Assembly: GCF_937880195.1 (NCBI RefSeq)
Contig: NZ_CALFLA010000075.1
Location: 1-40,787, forward strand
Source: an uncultured Blautia sp.
GTDB taxonomy: Bacteria > Bacillota > Clostridia > Lachnospirales > Lachnospiraceae
Direction: 5' to 3'
DNA length: 40,787 nt
Both the position numbers and the translations under genes were made by a program. Below are positions 40,413 to 40,787 of this stretch, in pieces (the stretch's first letter is position 1; each line of letters begins with the position of its first letter). The notes beneath the pieces are model-generated. The model saw only the letters and a program-made list of their open reading frames with translations, was not told the origin of the DNA and did no database searches.

Positions 40413-40656
40413 CGTACTTTCCGTCTGCCAATAGTTTTATTTTATTAAATTCACAAACTCTGAAACGTTTATCCCGATGGAAGATCATACTCTCACTGAG
40501 ACTGATTTGTTATCACTCACTATTTTAGAAGATGGCTTCCTCTTCTCCCAGAAATTTTTTGATATTTTTAAAAAAATTTCAAAAAAACATTTGACAACTA
40601 CAATTCTCTATGGTAATATATATCTTGTCGCTGAGGTAAACACCTCAACAAGAAAT
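40413..40656 (+). promoter_or_regulatory. tRNA upstream region with promoter and leader hairpin
   Basis: TTGACA (40591-40596) and TAATAT (40614-40619) are separated by 17 bases, a good promoter for the tRNA. A hairpin, CTTGT/ACAAG with inner GAGGT/ACCTC (about 40624-40652), lies in the 5' leader. The stretch 40413-40590 is AT-rich and holds no gene that I can support. Confidence 0.7.
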
Positions 40657-40729
40657 GCGATAGTGGCGTAGTTGGTAACGCGCGACCTTGCCAAGGTCGA
40701 GACCGCGGGTTCGAGCCCCGTCTATCGCT
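40657..40729 (+). tRNA. tRNA-Gly (anticodon GCC)
   Basis: A 73-base cloverleaf. The acceptor GCGATAG (40657-40663) pairs with CTATCGC (40722-40728), discriminator T. D-stem GCGT/ACGC; anticodon stem CGACC/GGTCG around TTGCCAA with GCC at 40690-40692; T-arm GCGGG, TTCGAGC, CCCGT. CCA is not encoded. Confidence 0.95.
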
Positions 40730-40743
40730 CTTAAAGGGGCTAT

Positions 40744-40761
40744 CGGTAAATACCGTTTTTT
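40744..40761 (+). terminator. Terminator after tRNA-Gly
   Basis: The hairpin CGGTAAATACCG (40744-40755) is followed by TTTTTT, about 15 bases after the tRNA. Confidence 0.8.
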
Positions 40762-40787
40762 AGCTTCTAACTCTTAAAATAAGAATA

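Noticed and set aside
1..40787. CRISPR array
   Set aside because: No regularly spaced repeats of 25-40 bases were seen, and no cas-like genes are present.

Overview
The window looks like a chromosomal segment of a Lachnospiraceae gut Firmicute, most likely Blautia or a close relative. The strongest clue is the GH31 enzyme at 31740-33731: its 663-residue length and the positions of W169, D307 and D420 match my recollection of the Blautia (Ruminococcus) obeum alpha-glucosidase Ro-alphaG1. The strong AGGAGG ribosome sites, DUF3793/DUF2325 genes, YesM/YesN two-component pair, lipoprotein signals and corrinoid methyltransferase agree with an anaerobic, possibly acetogenic, Firmicute. No database search was possible, so the genus is an inference.

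Left end (1 to about 3640): the right end of an integrated element that continues beyond the window. It carries a small XRE repressor, a divergent ImmR/ImmA-like repressor-metallopeptidase pair, a cargo lipoprotein and a tyrosine integrase. The control region has two consensus promoters facing each other, each with an operator repeat in its spacer. A terminator-like hairpin precedes the integrase, and candidate arm-type repeats follow it.

3640-9530: a leftward operon for 5-oxoproline use, in the order NRAMP-related transporter, pxpB, pxpC, accB, accC, pxpA. 9527-12315: glyA, divergent from an iron-dependent alcohol dehydrogenase. 12345-15234: a leftward operon of a UPF0251/DUF134 regulator, two NifX/NifB-like proteins and two MinD-type ATPases with inserted ferredoxin clusters, resembling the ORP system of Desulfovibrio. 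Its promoter carries three copies of one palindrome.

15270-24493: a carbohydrate locus with a cytoplasmic GH31, two ABC permeases, a binding protein, a YesM/YesN pair in the opposite orientation and an AraC regulator. The ATPase is not encoded here. 24697-29236: a 948-residue fusion of pterin-binding methyltransferase, corrinoid protein and URO-D-type methyltransferase, whose ribosome site can be locked in a long hairpin, then an M32 carboxypeptidase.

29313-31500: DUF3793 and DUF2325 genes behind a promoter overlapped by an 18-bp palindrome, a four-histidine membrane protein, and the remains of a two-component system in which a truncated kinase is fused in frame to a DUF454 membrane protein. 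31740-36637: LacI regulator, GH13 oligo-1,6-glucosidase and GH31 alpha-glucosidase for isomalto-oligosaccharides. 37062-40412: O-acetylhomoserine sulfhydrylase and two divergent cell-wall genes. The window closes with tRNA-Gly(GCC).

The most unusual items are the three-domain methyltransferase with its ribosome-site hairpin, the kinase-DUF454 chimera, the palindromic operators of the NifX/MinD operon, and the facing promoters of the mobile element.
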